From Nitrobacteraceae bacterium AZCC 1564 (lineage in GTDB: Bacteria > Pseudomonadota > Alphaproteobacteria > Rhizobiales > Xanthobacteraceae), in the NCBI GenBank assembly GCA_036924835.1, contig JBAGRR010000001.1:1798001-1862000 (forward strand): 64,000 bases of DNA, written 5' to 3'. Numbering within the stretch: position 1 is the first letter of the stretch; each line of letters starts with the position of its first letter. A program made the translations under genes and the position numbers. Positions 1 through 9,162 of this stretch are shown one piece after another. A model generated the notes under the pieces. It saw only the letters and a program-made list of their open reading frames with translations, ran no database searches and was not told the DNA's origin.

Positions 1-200
1 TCCTCTGGGGTATCCGCCATCTTGATGCCACCGGACTTGCCGCGCTTGCCGGTTGGCACCTGCGCTTTGATCACAGACGGCCCAATTTTTGCGACGGCGG
101 CCGAGACTTCTTCCGGACTTCGGCAAACGATGCCATTGGGAATAGGCACCCCGGCCGACGCCAGAACGCTTTGCTTCGCTGCGTATTCTTCAAGATTCAT
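1..200 (-). CDS. SucC-like ADP-forming acyl-CoA ligase beta subunit (ATP-grasp), N-terminal part only
   Basis: Only the first 66 codons are present; the gene runs off the left edge. The visible N-terminus (MNLEEYAAKQSVLASAG, then IKAQVPTGKRGKSGGIK near residue 45) matches the ATP-grasp start of succinate-CoA ligase beta subunits, where the K-x-Q...GRGK stretch contacts nucleotide. The ATG at 198-200 follows the sauS stop by 10 bp, and its AGGA ribosome site overlaps that stop, so it is the last visible gene of the MFS-sauS operon. In this setting I infer that it activates sulfoacetate to sulfoacetyl-CoA with ADP formation. An ordinary housekeeping sucC is less likely because of the operon. 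Substrate and partner alpha subunit cannot be seen. Confidence 0.75.
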   Translation of the reverse strand, partial: MNLEEYAAKQSVLASAGVPIPNGIVCRSPEEVSAAVAKIGPSVIKAQVPTGKRGKSGGIKMADTPE

Positions 201-210
201 TGCTCTGATC

Positions 211-1638
211 CTACTTCCCGTACCGAGTCCAGTGCGGACCAAAAAGCTCTTCCTCCGAGGGCTTGTCTTCGGGGATAGGAACCACGAGGTGCGTGATATT
301 GAGGAAGTGCTTGTAGTTCAGGTTTTCCGAGATGCTGTTCTTCTGCCAGGAGCCGCATCCCATCGTCAGCGTGAACTCAAGACCGCTGTCGAATCCGCCG
401 CCATTGCCGAAGGTGTGCGCGAAATTGATCAGAACGCGAACGACCGACAGGTCTTCGGCAAGTTTCTGCGCCCTTGCCATGTTGGTGGTGTGCAGGCCCA
501 TCGAGTGGCCCTGCCCCTGATAGTCAAGAAGCTTCCGAACCGTCTGGGTCGCAGCTTCAAAATCCGGAGCCTTGTAGACCGTGAGAACCAGCGCCAGCTT
601 CTCGCCCGACAACGGAAACGCTTTTCCGATGCCACTCTCTTCCACCAACAGGAACTTCGATTTCGCGGCTTCCTCAGGCAATTCAAATGCCTTCGTGAGC
701 ACTGGCATATCGCGTGCGATGAGATGCCGGTTCAGCTTTCCGTTCTGCCAGAGTTCGCCTTGAACGCGCTGCTTCTGTACACCATCAACGAGGTACCCGC
801 CCGCCTTCTTCAGCGCTTCAATCGCCGCGTCATATACGGACTCCACGATTACCACCGCGTTCTCCGAAGAGCATGATGTGGCGTTGTCGAATGTCTTCGA
901 CGCGCAGATCTTTTGAGCAGCCGATGCGAGGTCGGCAGTCTCATCAATGATGACGGGCACATTGCCAGCCCCGACGCCGATCGCGGGCGTACCGCTATGA
1001 TAAGCGCGGCGAACATTGTCTTGAGAGCCGGTCACGACCACGAGGTCAACGGCCTCCATAAGCGCCTGGGTCGTATCCTTCGTCACGGGAGCCGGAAGAA
1101 TCTGAACGAGATCCTTCGGAAGCCCAATCTGCTCAAGACTTTCGCGCATATATTCAACGGCAAGCGCCGTCGTCCGATAGCCAAGCGGTGAAGGTGCGAT
1201 AATCACCGCGTTGCGGCCCTTGATCGCCATCATCGTCTTGTTGACGGGCGTCGCGCCGGGATTGGTCGATGGCGTAATGGCGCCGACAACTCCAATCGGC
1301 TTGGCAAACTTGACGATGCCACGCTTGTCGTCACGCTCGATCTCCCCCACGGTCTTGGCCCGGAGAAGGTCGCGAAGCGTACCGAATGTCTTGCGCTGCT
1401 TCTTGATGATTTTGTCGGGCACATTGCCCAGGCCCGTATCTTCAACCGCGAGCTCGGCCAACTCCCGGGCATGCTCCGGCTTGTAGAGCGACCAAGCGAT
1501 GGCCCGCACCGCTTCATCCACTCGAGCCTGGTCGGCATCAGCGAAGACTTGCTGCGCAGCACGCGCCCGCCGCATGAGGTCCTTCGCGATGGTATCCGCG
1601 CTTGACGGTCGATTGTCCATTTCAAGGATGGCACTCAT
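211..1638 (-). CDS. sauS: CoA-acylating sulfoacetaldehyde dehydrogenase (SauS-like)
   Basis: A 475-residue CoA-acylating aldehyde dehydrogenase of the EutE/AdhE/SauS type. It would interconvert sulfoacetyl-CoA and sulfoacetaldehyde with NAD(P)H in the cytoplasm. The Rossmann fold carries PIGVVGAITPSTNPGATP at about residues 114-131, and the catalytic cysteine is C256 in DNATSCSSEN. The C-terminus has the family's GGGFDSGLEFTLTMGCGSW region. The ATG has a GGAGCT ribosome site and lies 4 bp after the MFS gene, with a CoA-ligase subunit 10 bp downstream. The importer, ligase and nearby xsc make sulfoacetaldehyde the best substrate guess. Another short-chain CoA-acylating aldehyde dehydrogenase would look similar from motifs alone. 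Confidence 0.85.
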   Translation of the reverse strand: MSAILEMDNRPSSADTIAKDLMRRARAAQQVFADADQARVDEAVRAIAWSLYKPEHARELAELAVEDTGLGNVPDKIIKKQRKTFGTLRDLLRAKTVGEIERDDKRGIVKFAKPIGVVGAITPSTNPGATPVNKTMMAIKGRNAVIIAPSPLGYRTTALAVEYMRESLEQIGLPKDLVQILPAPVTKDTTQALMEAVDLVVVTGSQDNVRRAYHSGTPAIGVGAGNVPVIIDETADLASAAQKICASKTFDNATSCSSENAVVIVESVYDAAIEALKKAGGYLVDGVQKQRVQGELWQNGKLNRHLIARDMPVLTKAFELPEEAAKSKFLLVEESGIGKAFPLSGEKLALVLTVYKAPDFEAATQTVRKLLDYQGQGHSMGLHTTNMARAQKLAEDLSVVRVLINFAHTFGNGGGFDSGLEFTLTMGCGSWQKNSISENLNYKHFLNITHLVVPIPEDKPSEEELFGPHWTRYGK

Positions 1639-1642
1639 TATA

Positions 1643-2953
1643 CTAGCTCCGCTTGTTCAAGGCCATTTCGGGAATTGCGTCAGGGAGGGGAGTTTGGCTG
1701 TCCCTCACATCGACAAAGCGTTTTCCGGGATTCGTCGTGAAGGCCAGCGCAGCGCCCAGCAACAGAACTCCGAGTGAAGCGATAAACGGCACATCCCATC
1801 GTCCAGTGAGATCAATCGCCCAGCCAAATACGACGGGGGAGATAATGCCAGCCATGCCGAAGCCGAAATTCATGAAGCCGCTGGCACTGCCAGAATATTG
1901 CGGAGCAATATCCATCGGCACAGCCCAGATTGGTGCGACGATCAATTCTGCGAAGAAGAATGCCAGGCTAAGACAGATCGCGATCGTCGTCAGATCGTGA
2001 ACGAACACGATCGGCAGCATGAAGCAGAAGGATCCGAGAAACCCAAGGACGATGACTGAGATTCGTGCCTTCCCGACATTCCCAGTCTTTCTCAGAATAC
2101 GATCGCTGAGAATTCCACCGAGCGTATCGCCAACGACGCCAGCGAAGAACACCCCAGCTGCAAACAAAGCTGATTTTTTAAGATCAAGCTTGAATTCGTG
2201 CATGAAGAACGATGGCAACCAGTTGAGGTAGAGCCAGAGAATCCAGCCATAGCAAAAGTCCGTCAGGGTGACCGGCAGAATGCGCTTGAGCAATGGTCCC
2301 CACGGCACGTCCTTTCGCGTGGCTGCGACTGTCGCCGGAGGCAGCCCTTCGAGATCCTGTGGCGTAATTTGAGGGTGCGTGCGCGGATCGTCGCGGAAGT
2401 AAAACCACCACAGGGCAGCCCAAAGGAGACTTGCTGCGCCAAGCACGTAGAAGGAAACGCGCCAGGAGAACGCAACGACGAGCAACGCAATAAGGGGAGG
2501 CGTTACGGCATTGCCAAAGCGAGCAAAGGCGTGCGTGATGCCTTGCGCAAATCCACGCTGATCGGGCCGCATCCAATTGGAAAGTGCACGCGTCGCCGTA
2601 GGAAATGCAGGTCCCTCTCCAATGCCGAGGCAAAGCCTTGCGACAAAAAGCGCAACCAATCCGCCGACCATTCCTGTCCAGATGGTTGAGCCCGCGACGA
2701 GCAATGCGCAGAGAAGCAGCGTCACGCGTGGTCCGAGACGATCTCCAAGCCACCCGCCTGCGATCTGAAAGAAGGCGTAAGGATAAGCGAAAGCCGAGAA
2801 GGCGATTCCAAGTTGCGTTGCAGTAAGACCAAGATCTTTCTGCATGATCGGCGCCGCGGTCGAGAGATTGACGCGATCAACATAGAAAATAAGATACATA
2901 AGGCAGATAGTGAACAGGACGAGACGGCTCGCCTGGTTCCGCATGAGCATCAT
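1643..2953 (-). CDS. sauU: MFS anion:cation symporter, SauU-like sulfoacetate importer
   Basis: A 12-helix major facilitator of the anion:cation symporter (ACS) family, 436 residues from the chosen start. The MFS loop motif GDRLGPR follows helix 2, and the second half repeats the layout with DRILRKTGN. An in-frame ATG 29 codons upstream (3040) exists, but the ATG at 2953 has a strong GGGAGG ribosome site 7 bp ahead and starts just before helix 1, so I prefer it. It is the first gene of the operon with sauS and the CoA ligase, and it is transcribed divergently from a LysR regulator. This arrangement resembles the SauU transporter of sulfoacetate utilisation. Substrate is inferred from context; ACS members also carry sugar acids and other organic anions. 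Confidence 0.8.
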   Translation of the reverse strand: MMLMRNQASRLVLFTICLMYLIFYVDRVNLSTAAPIMQKDLGLTATQLGIAFSAFAYPYAFFQIAGGWLGDRLGPRVTLLLCALLVAGSTIWTGMVGGLVALFVARLCLGIGEGPAFPTATRALSNWMRPDQRGFAQGITHAFARFGNAVTPPLIALLVVAFSWRVSFYVLGAASLLWAALWWFYFRDDPRTHPQITPQDLEGLPPATVAATRKDVPWGPLLKRILPVTLTDFCYGWILWLYLNWLPSFFMHEFKLDLKKSALFAAGVFFAGVVGDTLGGILSDRILRKTGNVGKARISVIVLGFLGSFCFMLPIVFVHDLTTIAICLSLAFFFAELIVAPIWAVPMDIAPQYSGSASGFMNFGFGMAGIISPVVFGWAIDLTGRWDVPFIASLGVLLLGAALAFTTNPGKRFVDVRDSQTPLPDAIPEMALNKRS

Positions 2954-3119
2954 GTTCGCCTCCCAGCGATGTTTTACGATTTGTACCTTTGCCTTTTGAA
3001 TTCGAGGTTCAGACTTCAACTTCGAACTTGGCAGGGCCATCGTTTCACGTACGCTACAACGCTCTTCGGTCAGTCACGAAATCGATAATCTGCATCGTCA
3101 TCATTCGCGGGATTTATCA

Positions 3120-4007
3120 TTGAGCCAGGACCTCGACATCGCTTTACTCAGAACGTTCGTTGCTATCGTTGATACCGGAGGCCTAACATCCGCAGGCAGA
3201 CGCGTGGGACGAACACAACCGGCCATCACGCATCAGATAAAACGCTTGGAAGATTTGATTGGTCGGACACTTTTCGACGACAATCGCCGCAAACTAAGCC
3301 TCACGCATGATGGAGAGGTTCTGCTCGAGTTCGCACGTGCAATATTGAAATTGAATGCGGAGGCGCGCGCGCGATTTTCAGCACCGGATATTGCGGGCCA
3401 TGTCACCCTAGGCACGCCGGATCTCTACGCGTCCTACATTCTTCCGGAAGTGCTCGAGACATTTTCCAAATCGCACCCGAATGTCGAGATTGAGTTGCGC
3501 TGCACACGCAGCGTCCAACTGCATGCGGCACTGGAGCGTGGAGAAATCGACATCGCATTGATGACCAATCAACCGGACTTCCGGCGCGGCGAACTCGTGA
3601 GGCGCGAGCCGCTTGTCTGGGTCGCCGGCATAGGCAGCGCGCCCGAGCTGAGAAAGCCGATTCCGCTTGCGGTGCTTCCTCAGGGCAGTGTGTACCGACA
3701 TCACGCACTTGAAGCATTGGGCGCAGCAGGCCGTCAGTGGTCGATTCGCTCAGTCTGTGACAGCATCGCGGGCCTACAAGCCGCGGTGTTTGCCGGACTC
3801 GCCGTGTCTGTGTTTCCGCGTTGCGCAATCGTTCCGAACCTGCGCTGCCTCGACGAGGCGGATGGCTTGCCCAAGCTTCCGCCCATTGAGCTCGTCATGC
3901 ATCGCAAACGCCAGGGCATCTCGGAGGCAGCAGAGCAGCTTGCGCAGCATATCTCCCGCGAACTCGGCGACGTAGACTCCGCCGCCTCGCTCGTTCCTGC
4001 CAAATAG
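3120..4007 (+). CDS. LysR-family regulator divergent from the sulfoacetate operon
   Basis: A 295-residue LysR-type regulator: N-terminal winged helix-turn-helix (TSAGRRVGRTQPAITHQIKR, about residues 22-41) followed by a periplasmic-binding-like effector domain from about residue 90. The start codon is TTG at 3120 with CGGGA nearby. No ATG or GTG extends the frame upstream, and the HTH needs this N-terminus. It faces away from the MFS-sauS operon across about 165 bp, the usual layout for a LysR protein controlling its neighbour, so it is a candidate activator of sulfoacetate uptake and activation. The effector is unknown. It converges on xsc with a terminator between them. Confidence 0.85.
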   Translation: MSQDLDIALLRTFVAIVDTGGLTSAGRRVGRTQPAITHQIKRLEDLIGRTLFDDNRRKLSLTHDGEVLLEFARAILKLNAEARARFSAPDIAGHVTLGTPDLYASYILPEVLETFSKSHPNVEIELRCTRSVQLHAALERGEIDIALMTNQPDFRRGELVRREPLVWVAGIGSAPELRKPIPLAVLPQGSVYRHHALEALGAAGRQWSIRSVCDSIAGLQAAVFAGLAVSVFPRCAIVPNLRCLDEADGLPKLPPIELVMHRKRQGISEAAEQLAQHISRELGDVDSAASLVPAK

Positions 4008-4015
4008 CGATCGGT

Positions 4016-4049
4016 AAAAAAATGATGGCTGCGCAAGCGCAGCCATCAT
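4016..4049 (-). terminator. Rho-independent terminator of xsc
   Basis: A 12-bp perfect stem (arms ATGATGGCTGCG and CGCAGCCATCAT) with a CAAG loop lies between the ends of lysR and xsc. On the minus strand it is followed by seven T residues (the A run at 4016-4022), so it terminates the xsc transcript. On the plus strand no T tract follows. Confidence 0.9.
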
Positions 4050-4078
4050 GAGCTCAAAACCGGGGTTATGGAGACCGC

Positions 4079-5854
4079 TTAGGCGACTTTCTGCGGCCGC
4101 ATGTCCTCCCGCTTGATCCCGGCAACCTTGACCGGCTTCTTCATGGCGTCGCGCCGGAAGGGCTCGCCGAGCTCCTGGTTGAGCAAAACTTCGATGAATG
4201 TCGTGACGCCCATCTTCTGAGCTTCACAAGCCTTCCGCAGTGCGTCAGTGAGTTCGGTCTGCGTTTTTACCACGACGCCCTCGAGACCACAGGCTTGAGC
4301 CACTTTCGCGTAGCTCAAGTCCGTATTCAGCTCGGTGCCGACGAAGTTGTTATCGTACCAGAGAATCGAGTTGCGCTTTTCCGCACCCCACTGATAGTTG
4401 CGGAAGATCACCATTGTCACGCCCGGCCATTCCGCACGGCCGATCGATCCCATCTCATTCATTGAGATGCCGAACGCACCGTCACCAGCGAAGCCAACAC
4501 AGGGCGTGTCCGGATTTCCGATCTTGGCGCCAATGATCGCCGGGAAACCGTAGCCGCAAGGTCCGAATAGACCGGGTGCAAGGTATTTCCGGCCGTTATC
4601 GAACGCCGGATAAGCATTCCCAATCGCGCAATTGTTGCCGATATCGCTCGATATGATGGCATCGCGCGGTAGCCCCGCCTGAATAGCGCGCCAGGCTTGG
4701 CGCGGGGACATCAGATCCTTGTCCCGCTTGCGGGCGTCTTCATTCCAGGTCGTGCCCGGATCGTCGTCTTCATGATCCATGCTGGACAGCGTCTGCAGCC
4801 ATTTTGATTTGGTGGAATGCACCAGCGCCTTACGGTCTTCGCGGCCTGCATTCCCTGCGGTCGGTGTGAGTTGGGCCAGAATGCCTTGAGCAACCAACTT
4901 CGCATCGCCGCAAATTCCCACGGTCACTGGCTTGGTCAGGCCGATACGATCGGCATTGATGTCGACCTGAATGATCTTGGCGGTCTTTGGCCAGTAATCG
5001 ATGCCATACCCAGGCAACGTCGAGAACGGATTCAAGCGGGTGCCCAGCGCCAACACGACATCCGCCTTCGCAACCAACTCCATGGCGGCCTTCGATCCAT
5101 TGTAGCCGAGCGGACCGACGGCGAGCCGATGACTTCCGGGGAAACTGTCATTGTGCTGGTAGTTATTGCAGACCGGAGCATCGAGTCGTTCGGCCAAAGC
5201 AACGCAAGCGTCGATCGCGTTTCCGATCACCACGCCAGCGCCCGACAGGATCACGGGGAATTTTGCTTCCGACAGCAGCTTTGCCGCTTCCGCAACTGCT
5301 GCCTCGCCGCCTGCAGGACGTTCAAATTCCACGATGGCTGGCAGATTGATGTCGATCACCTGCGTCCAAAAATCGCGCGGAATGTTGAGCTGCGCCGGCG
5401 CGGAAAGCCGCTTCGCCTTGAGAATGACGCGGTTTAGCACCTCCGCGACGCGCGACGGATCCCGGACCTCCTCCTGATAGCAAACCATGTCACGGAACAG
5501 AGCCATCTGCTCAACTTCCTGGAAACCGCCCTGCCCGATCGTCTTGTTCGCGGCCTGCGGCGTCACCAGCAACATCGGTGTGTGATTCCAGTAAGCAGTC
5601 TTGATCGGGGTAACGAAGCCCGTGATGCCCGGACCATTTTGGGCAATCGCCATGGCCATCTTGCCGGTCGAACGCGTGTAACCGTCGCAGATCAGACCGC
5701 CATTGGCCTCGTGAGCTACATCCCAAAACGTGATGCCAGCCTGAGGAAACAGATCGGAAATCGGCATGAACGCCGAACCGATAATGCCGAATGCATGCTC
5801 GATGCCGTGCATCTGCAGCACTTTTACGAATGCTTCTTCCGTCGTCATTTTCAT
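4079..5854 (-). CDS. xsc: Sulfoacetaldehyde acetyltransferase
   Basis: A thiamine-diphosphate enzyme of 591 residues, the usual Xsc length. It cleaves sulfoacetaldehyde with phosphate into sulfite and acetyl phosphate, the desulfonating step of taurine, isethionate and sulfoacetate breakdown. The catalytic glutamate is E49 in WDVAHEANGG, GITGFVTPIKTAYWNHTPML is typical of Xsc, and the cofactor-binding GDGAFG...FRNYQWG motif sits in the C-terminal third. The ATG has AGGAG 7 bp upstream; an ATG two codons later is possible. It is transcribed alone, divergent from iclR-pta and terminated by a strong hairpin. Desulfonation delivers sulfite, but no sulfite dehydrogenase or exporter is visible here. 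Confidence 0.95.
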   Translation of the reverse strand: MKMTTEEAFVKVLQMHGIEHAFGIIGSAFMPISDLFPQAGITFWDVAHEANGGLICDGYTRSTGKMAMAIAQNGPGITGFVTPIKTAYWNHTPMLLVTPQAANKTIGQGGFQEVEQMALFRDMVCYQEEVRDPSRVAEVLNRVILKAKRLSAPAQLNIPRDFWTQVIDINLPAIVEFERPAGGEAAVAEAAKLLSEAKFPVILSGAGVVIGNAIDACVALAERLDAPVCNNYQHNDSFPGSHRLAVGPLGYNGSKAAMELVAKADVVLALGTRLNPFSTLPGYGIDYWPKTAKIIQVDINADRIGLTKPVTVGICGDAKLVAQGILAQLTPTAGNAGREDRKALVHSTKSKWLQTLSSMDHEDDDPGTTWNEDARKRDKDLMSPRQAWRAIQAGLPRDAIISSDIGNNCAIGNAYPAFDNGRKYLAPGLFGPCGYGFPAIIGAKIGNPDTPCVGFAGDGAFGISMNEMGSIGRAEWPGVTMVIFRNYQWGAEKRNSILWYDNNFVGTELNTDLSYAKVAQACGLEGVVVKTQTELTDALRKACEAQKMGVTTFIEVLLNQELGEPFRRDAMKKPVKVAGIKREDMRPQKVA

Positions 5855-5941
5855 ATTGCGTCTCCTCTGGCGTCCCGCGGGTTGGGCACGGCGTTTTGTT
5901 GGGGGCGTCCAATCAATGACACGTCAGATTTCTCCTCACAA

Positions 5942-5984
5942 CATTTTTTTCATTTTTTTCATTTTTTCGTTCCACTTATTGGAA
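5942..5984. promoter_or_regulatory. xsc-iclR control region: TTCCA-N5-TGGAA palindrome and triple CAT7 repeat
   Basis: The space between divergent xsc and iclR holds three near-identical tandem CATTTTTTT units (5942-5968), followed by the perfect inverted repeat TTCCACTTATTGGAA (5970-5984), 20 bp before the iclR ATG. IclR-family proteins commonly bind short palindromes upstream of their own gene, so this is a candidate operator controlling xsc and iclR-pta. The T tracts may give a bent, AT-rich promoter element. Function is inferred from position and symmetry. Confidence 0.5.
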
Positions 5985-6004
5985 TTTATGCTAATCATCA
6001 GCTT

Positions 6005-6766
6005 ATGAACGATTTACAGGGCGTCCTCAAGCCACTCGCAGTGCTCGAAACTGTCGCAGGGATGCAGCATCCCGCGACGCTTGCTGAATTGGCGACAGGC
6101 ATGGGTGTGCCGAAGCCAACCATGCATCGGTGGCTCGCCTCTCTCGAAGATGCAGGACTACTGCAGCGGACGCTTGATGGCCGCCGATACGAGCTTGCAC
6201 CGCGCGCATCTCAACTCGCGTTCGCGATCCTTGCGAACAAACCAAATGGCGCAGTCAGGCACGAAATTCTGCGCAACGTTGTTCAGGACGTTGGCGAGGC
6301 CTGCAATCTCACCGTCCTCGACGGCACGCACGTCACGTATGTGGACAGGGTTGAATCGACGTGGCCGTTGCGGATCACGTTCCAGCAAGGCTCAAAAGTG
6401 CCGGCCTATTGTTCGGCGAGCGGCAAACTCTTTCTCGCCTTGATGCCACCAGCCAAACGCGATCCACTGCTTCGCCAAATCGCGCTGGAGCGCCTGACTG
6501 AAAATACCTTGACGGATCCACCCGCGCTTATGAGCGAGCTGAACGCCATTCGCCGCGACGGATTTGCTCTCGACCGAGAGGAATTCATGTCGGGCCTCGT
6601 CTGCCTGGCGGTGCCAATTTATCAAAAGAAGGGCAAAGCGCGCTCATGCGTTGCCGCACTTGCCATTCAGGCGCCCGTCACGCGTCTGCCTCTTGCTGAA
6701 ATGCAAACCAAGCTCCCCGTCCTTCAGAAAGCCGCCGAGACACTAGCCGCAACATTGATCGAGTAG
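6005..6766 (+). CDS. IclR-family regulator of xsc/pta
   Basis: A 253-residue IclR-type regulator. The N-terminal winged HTH (ATLAELATGMGVPKPTMHRW, about residues 22-41) is followed by the effector-binding GAF-like domain, with YCSASGKLFLA, typical of the family, in the middle. The frame is open upstream, but the ATG at 6005 gives the standard IclR N-terminus. It is divergent from xsc and 15 bp ahead of pta, so it probably controls both in response to a sulfonate or its breakdown product. A palindrome directly upstream could be its operator. Inducer and sign of regulation are not visible. Confidence 0.85.
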   Translation: MNDLQGVLKPLAVLETVAGMQHPATLAELATGMGVPKPTMHRWLASLEDAGLLQRTLDGRRYELAPRASQLAFAILANKPNGAVRHEILRNVVQDVGEACNLTVLDGTHVTYVDRVESTWPLRITFQQGSKVPAYCSASGKLFLALMPPAKRDPLLRQIALERLTENTLTDPPALMSELNAIRRDGFALDREEFMSGLVCLAVPIYQKKGKARSCVAALAIQAPVTRLPLAEMQTKLPVLQKAAETLAATLIE

Positions 6767-6781
6767 CCGGGAATTGCCATC

Positions 6782-7726
6782 ATGCGCCAGAGTGAAAAAA
6801 ACTACGACAGGCTCGATGCCCTCGAAGCTGCCGCACGCGGCAAAGGTCCCCTCGCGGTCGCAGTGGCTTATCCGTGTTCAACAGATTCATTGGCGGCGGC
6901 ACTTTCTGCCCGCGACGATGGCGTCATCGACCCTGTGCTGGTTGGGCCTCGTAAAAGAATCGAAGCCTGCGCAAATACCTTGAAGGTCAGTCTTGAGGGA
7001 TTGCGCTTCGTCGAAGCAGCGGACGATCCCATCGCATCATCACGAGCAGCGGTCGCACTGGTTGGCGCAGGTGAAGCCAGCGCGCTGATGAAAGGATCGC
7101 AACACACCGATGAACTTCTCGGCGCGGTCGTATCGCGCGACGCGAACCTGAGAACCTCACGGCGCATGAGCCACGTCTTCTGGTTTGACCTTCCAGCTTA
7201 CCACAAGCCACTGATGGTGACGGATGCCGTCGTCAACATCGCACCCAGCTTGAAAGAGAAAGTTGATATTCTCGCAAACGCTATTGGATTGGCGCATGCG
7301 CTTGGGTTGAGTTCGCCCAAATTTGCATTGTTATCAGCCATTGAGACGGTCAACCCCGATCACGTCTCCAGCCTGGACGCTGCAGCCCTTTCGAGAATGG
7401 CTGATCGCGGCCAGTTCAGCGGCGCTGTCATCGATGGCCCACTGGCGTTCGACAACGCGATTTCTGCTGCATCGGCAGCGACCAAGGGAATCACGTCTCC
7501 TGTCGCTGGGGATCCGGATCTCTTGATGGTGCCGAATCTCGACGTCGGCAACGTCCTCTACAAGTCGTTCATTTATATGGGCGGCGGCGAATGCGCCGGA
7601 CTCGTTTTGGGCGCGCGCGTGCCGATCATTCTCACCAGCCGGTCGGACTCACGGCGCGCACGCATTGCGTCATGCGCGCTGGCTCAGTTGTGTCTAAGTG
7701 GAAGCCAGGATAGCTCCGTTCACTGA
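6782..7726 (+). CDS. pta: Phosphate acetyltransferase
   Basis: A 314-residue member of the PTA/PTB phosphotransacylase family. It would convert the acetyl phosphate released by Xsc to acetyl-CoA, completing carbon recovery from the sulfonate. Family landmarks are the DGVIDPVLVG segment near residue 45, and the C-terminal VAGDPDLLMVPNLDVGN and GECAGLVLGARVPIILTSR stretches. It follows iclR by 15 bp and faces xsc across the iclR promoter, a common xsc-pta pairing. A phosphate butyryltransferase is the alternative by sequence alone; the Xsc context favours acetyl. A hairpin terminator follows the gene. Confidence 0.88.
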   Translation: MRQSEKNYDRLDALEAAARGKGPLAVAVAYPCSTDSLAAALSARDDGVIDPVLVGPRKRIEACANTLKVSLEGLRFVEAADDPIASSRAAVALVGAGEASALMKGSQHTDELLGAVVSRDANLRTSRRMSHVFWFDLPAYHKPLMVTDAVVNIAPSLKEKVDILANAIGLAHALGLSSPKFALLSAIETVNPDHVSSLDAAALSRMADRGQFSGAVIDGPLAFDNAISAASAATKGITSPVAGDPDLLMVPNLDVGNVLYKSFIYMGGGECAGLVLGARVPIILTSRSDSRRARIASCALAQLCLSGSQDSSVH

Positions 7727-7739
7727 GCTGGAGCGGATA

Positions 7740-7772
7740 GACCGCCACGCATTGATGCGTAGCGGTCAGTTT
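7740..7772 (+). terminator. Terminator after pta
   Basis: Inverted arms GACCGCCACGCAT and ATGCGTAGCGGTC (one mismatch) form a stem with a four-base TTGA loop, followed by AGTTTCTTA. It lies in the 47 bp between the convergent ends of pta and the amidase gene and fits a pta terminator. Confidence 0.7.
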
Positions 7773-7773
7773 C

Positions 7774-9162
7774 TTAGATTTGGAGGCGCGAATTGAAGCC
7801 GATAGCAGCTTCAAGCGCTTGGCTCGCACGCAAGATAAGAGCTTCAGCGAACCGCGGCCCAACGATCTGCAAACCGATCGGAAGACCGGTGTCGGAAACA
7901 CCACAAGGCAGAGAAGCTGCCGGCTGTCCTGTGAGGTTGAACGGCACTGTATAAGGAACTGCTACTTGCCAACGATCGTAATCCGGGCCGTTATAAAGAA
8001 CGTCCGCGACTGGCGCAGTGGTCGGCGTAGTTGCCGTTAGCAGAAGCGGGTAGCGGCGATGGAATATCGTCATCTTTTCTGCGAGTTTCGCGCGTTCGCT
8101 CTCGGCGCGGTCCAATGCTTCAGCGCTCACATTCAATCCCGCCTCTGCCAATTCGCGGAAGCCGGGATCGAGCAAGTCCCATTGATCACGTGGAATTTGC
8201 CGCAGGCGCGCGGCGAAGCCAGCCCGCCAGTGATCTTCAAAGATTGGCCGCAACGGTTCAAGGACCGGTCCGACATCTTCGACCTCCGCACCAAGCTCGC
8301 GAGCAAGCGACACGGCCGACGCAATGGCACGTTCGACCTCCGGTGAAGGCGCGATACCCTGCAATGCAGGCGAGTATCCGATCTTCATGCCCTTGATGCC
8401 GGCTCCGAGATGATCCAACCAGCCAGCCTCTGGCGCAGGAACGGCATAGTAATCGCGATCGTCTGGACGCGCGAGAATCCGCAACATGGTCACCGCATCG
8501 GTTACTGATCGTGCGAGTGGTCCATTTGAAACGAGCGTGCAGAACAACCCTGACTGGACGTGAGGAACGCGCCCGAAGGTTGGCTTGATGCCGAACAATC
8601 CACAGAAGTTGGCGGGAATCCGAATTGATCCGCCGCCGTCATTGCCGAGCACAAGTGTGCCGACGCCGGCCGCCAACGCGGCTGCACCGCCTCCTGTCGA
8701 TCCACCGGACGAGTGAGAGGCGTTCCAGGGATTTCGTGTGATGCCTCGCAACGAGCTGTCGGTGATGCCCTTCCAGCCAAATTCTGGAAGCGTGGTCTTG
8801 CCGAGAAAGACTGCCCCCGCCTCGCGCAATCGAGCAACGCTGGGTGAGTCTTCAGCTACCTGCTGTGCTGACGTCGTGAGCGAGCCAGATCGCGTCGGCA
8901 GACCCGCGACATCGAGGTTGTCCTTGATCGTCACAGGGACGCCGTCGAGTTCTCCAATTGAAGCACCCGCACGCCACCTTGCCTCGGACGCACGCGCCTG
9001 TTCACGCGCGAGATCCGGCGTCAGGAGTTGGAAGGTCGCGAACTGAGAGTTCACAAGCTCGGCGCGTTGAAGATGTCGCTCGACAACTTCAACCGGCGAG
9101 AGCTCCTTGCTGCGATACCGCGCCTTAAGCTCGGCGACTGACAAGCTCAGGACGTCGGTCAC
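7774..9162 (-). CDS. Amidase-signature family amidase
   Basis: An amidase-signature hydrolase of 462 residues that cleaves a C-N amide bond in the cytoplasm. The Ser-cisSer-Lys triad is visible: K80 in VTIKDNL, S155 in SSGGSTGG and S179 in [12 protein letters not shown] chose the GTG at 9160-9162, whose GTGA overlaps the stop of the upstream M20 peptidase by 4 bp; an ATG seven codons earlier would overlap by 25 bp. It is the last gene of the livJ-G-F-H-M-peptidase-amidase operon, so its substrate is probably an imported amide or an amide left after peptidase action. Substrate cannot be read from sequence. Confidence 0.85.
   Translation of the reverse strand: MTDVLSLSVAELKARYRSKELSPVEVVERHLQRAELVNSQFATFQLLTPDLAREQARASEARWRAGASIGELDGVPVTIKDNLDVAGLPTRSGSLTTSAQQVAEDSPSVARLREAGAVFLGKTTLPEFGWKGITDSSLRGITRNPWNASHSSGGSTGGGAAALAAGVGTLVLGNDGGGSIRIPANFCGLFGIKPTFGRVPHVQSGLFCTLVSNGPLARSVTDAVTMLRILARPDDRDYYAVPAPEAGWLDHLGAGIKGMKIGYSPALQGIAPSPEVERAIASAVSLARELGAEVEDVGPVLEPLRPIFEDHWRAGFAARLRQIPRDQWDLLDPGFRELAEAGLNVSAEALDRAESERAKLAEKMTIFHRRYPLLLTATTPTTAPVADVLYNGPDYDRWQVAVPYTVPFNLTGQPAASLPCGVSDTGLPIGLQIVGPRFAEALILRASQALEAAIGFNSRLQI

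Noticed and set aside
22-876. Long plus-strand open frame at the left edge
   Set aside because: It is antisense to sauS and the CoA-ligase start, with no recognisable domain; high-GC codon bias opens such frames.
4817-5437. 206-codon frame opposite xsc
   Set aside because: Antisense to a confidently identified gene; composition is that of a shadow frame.
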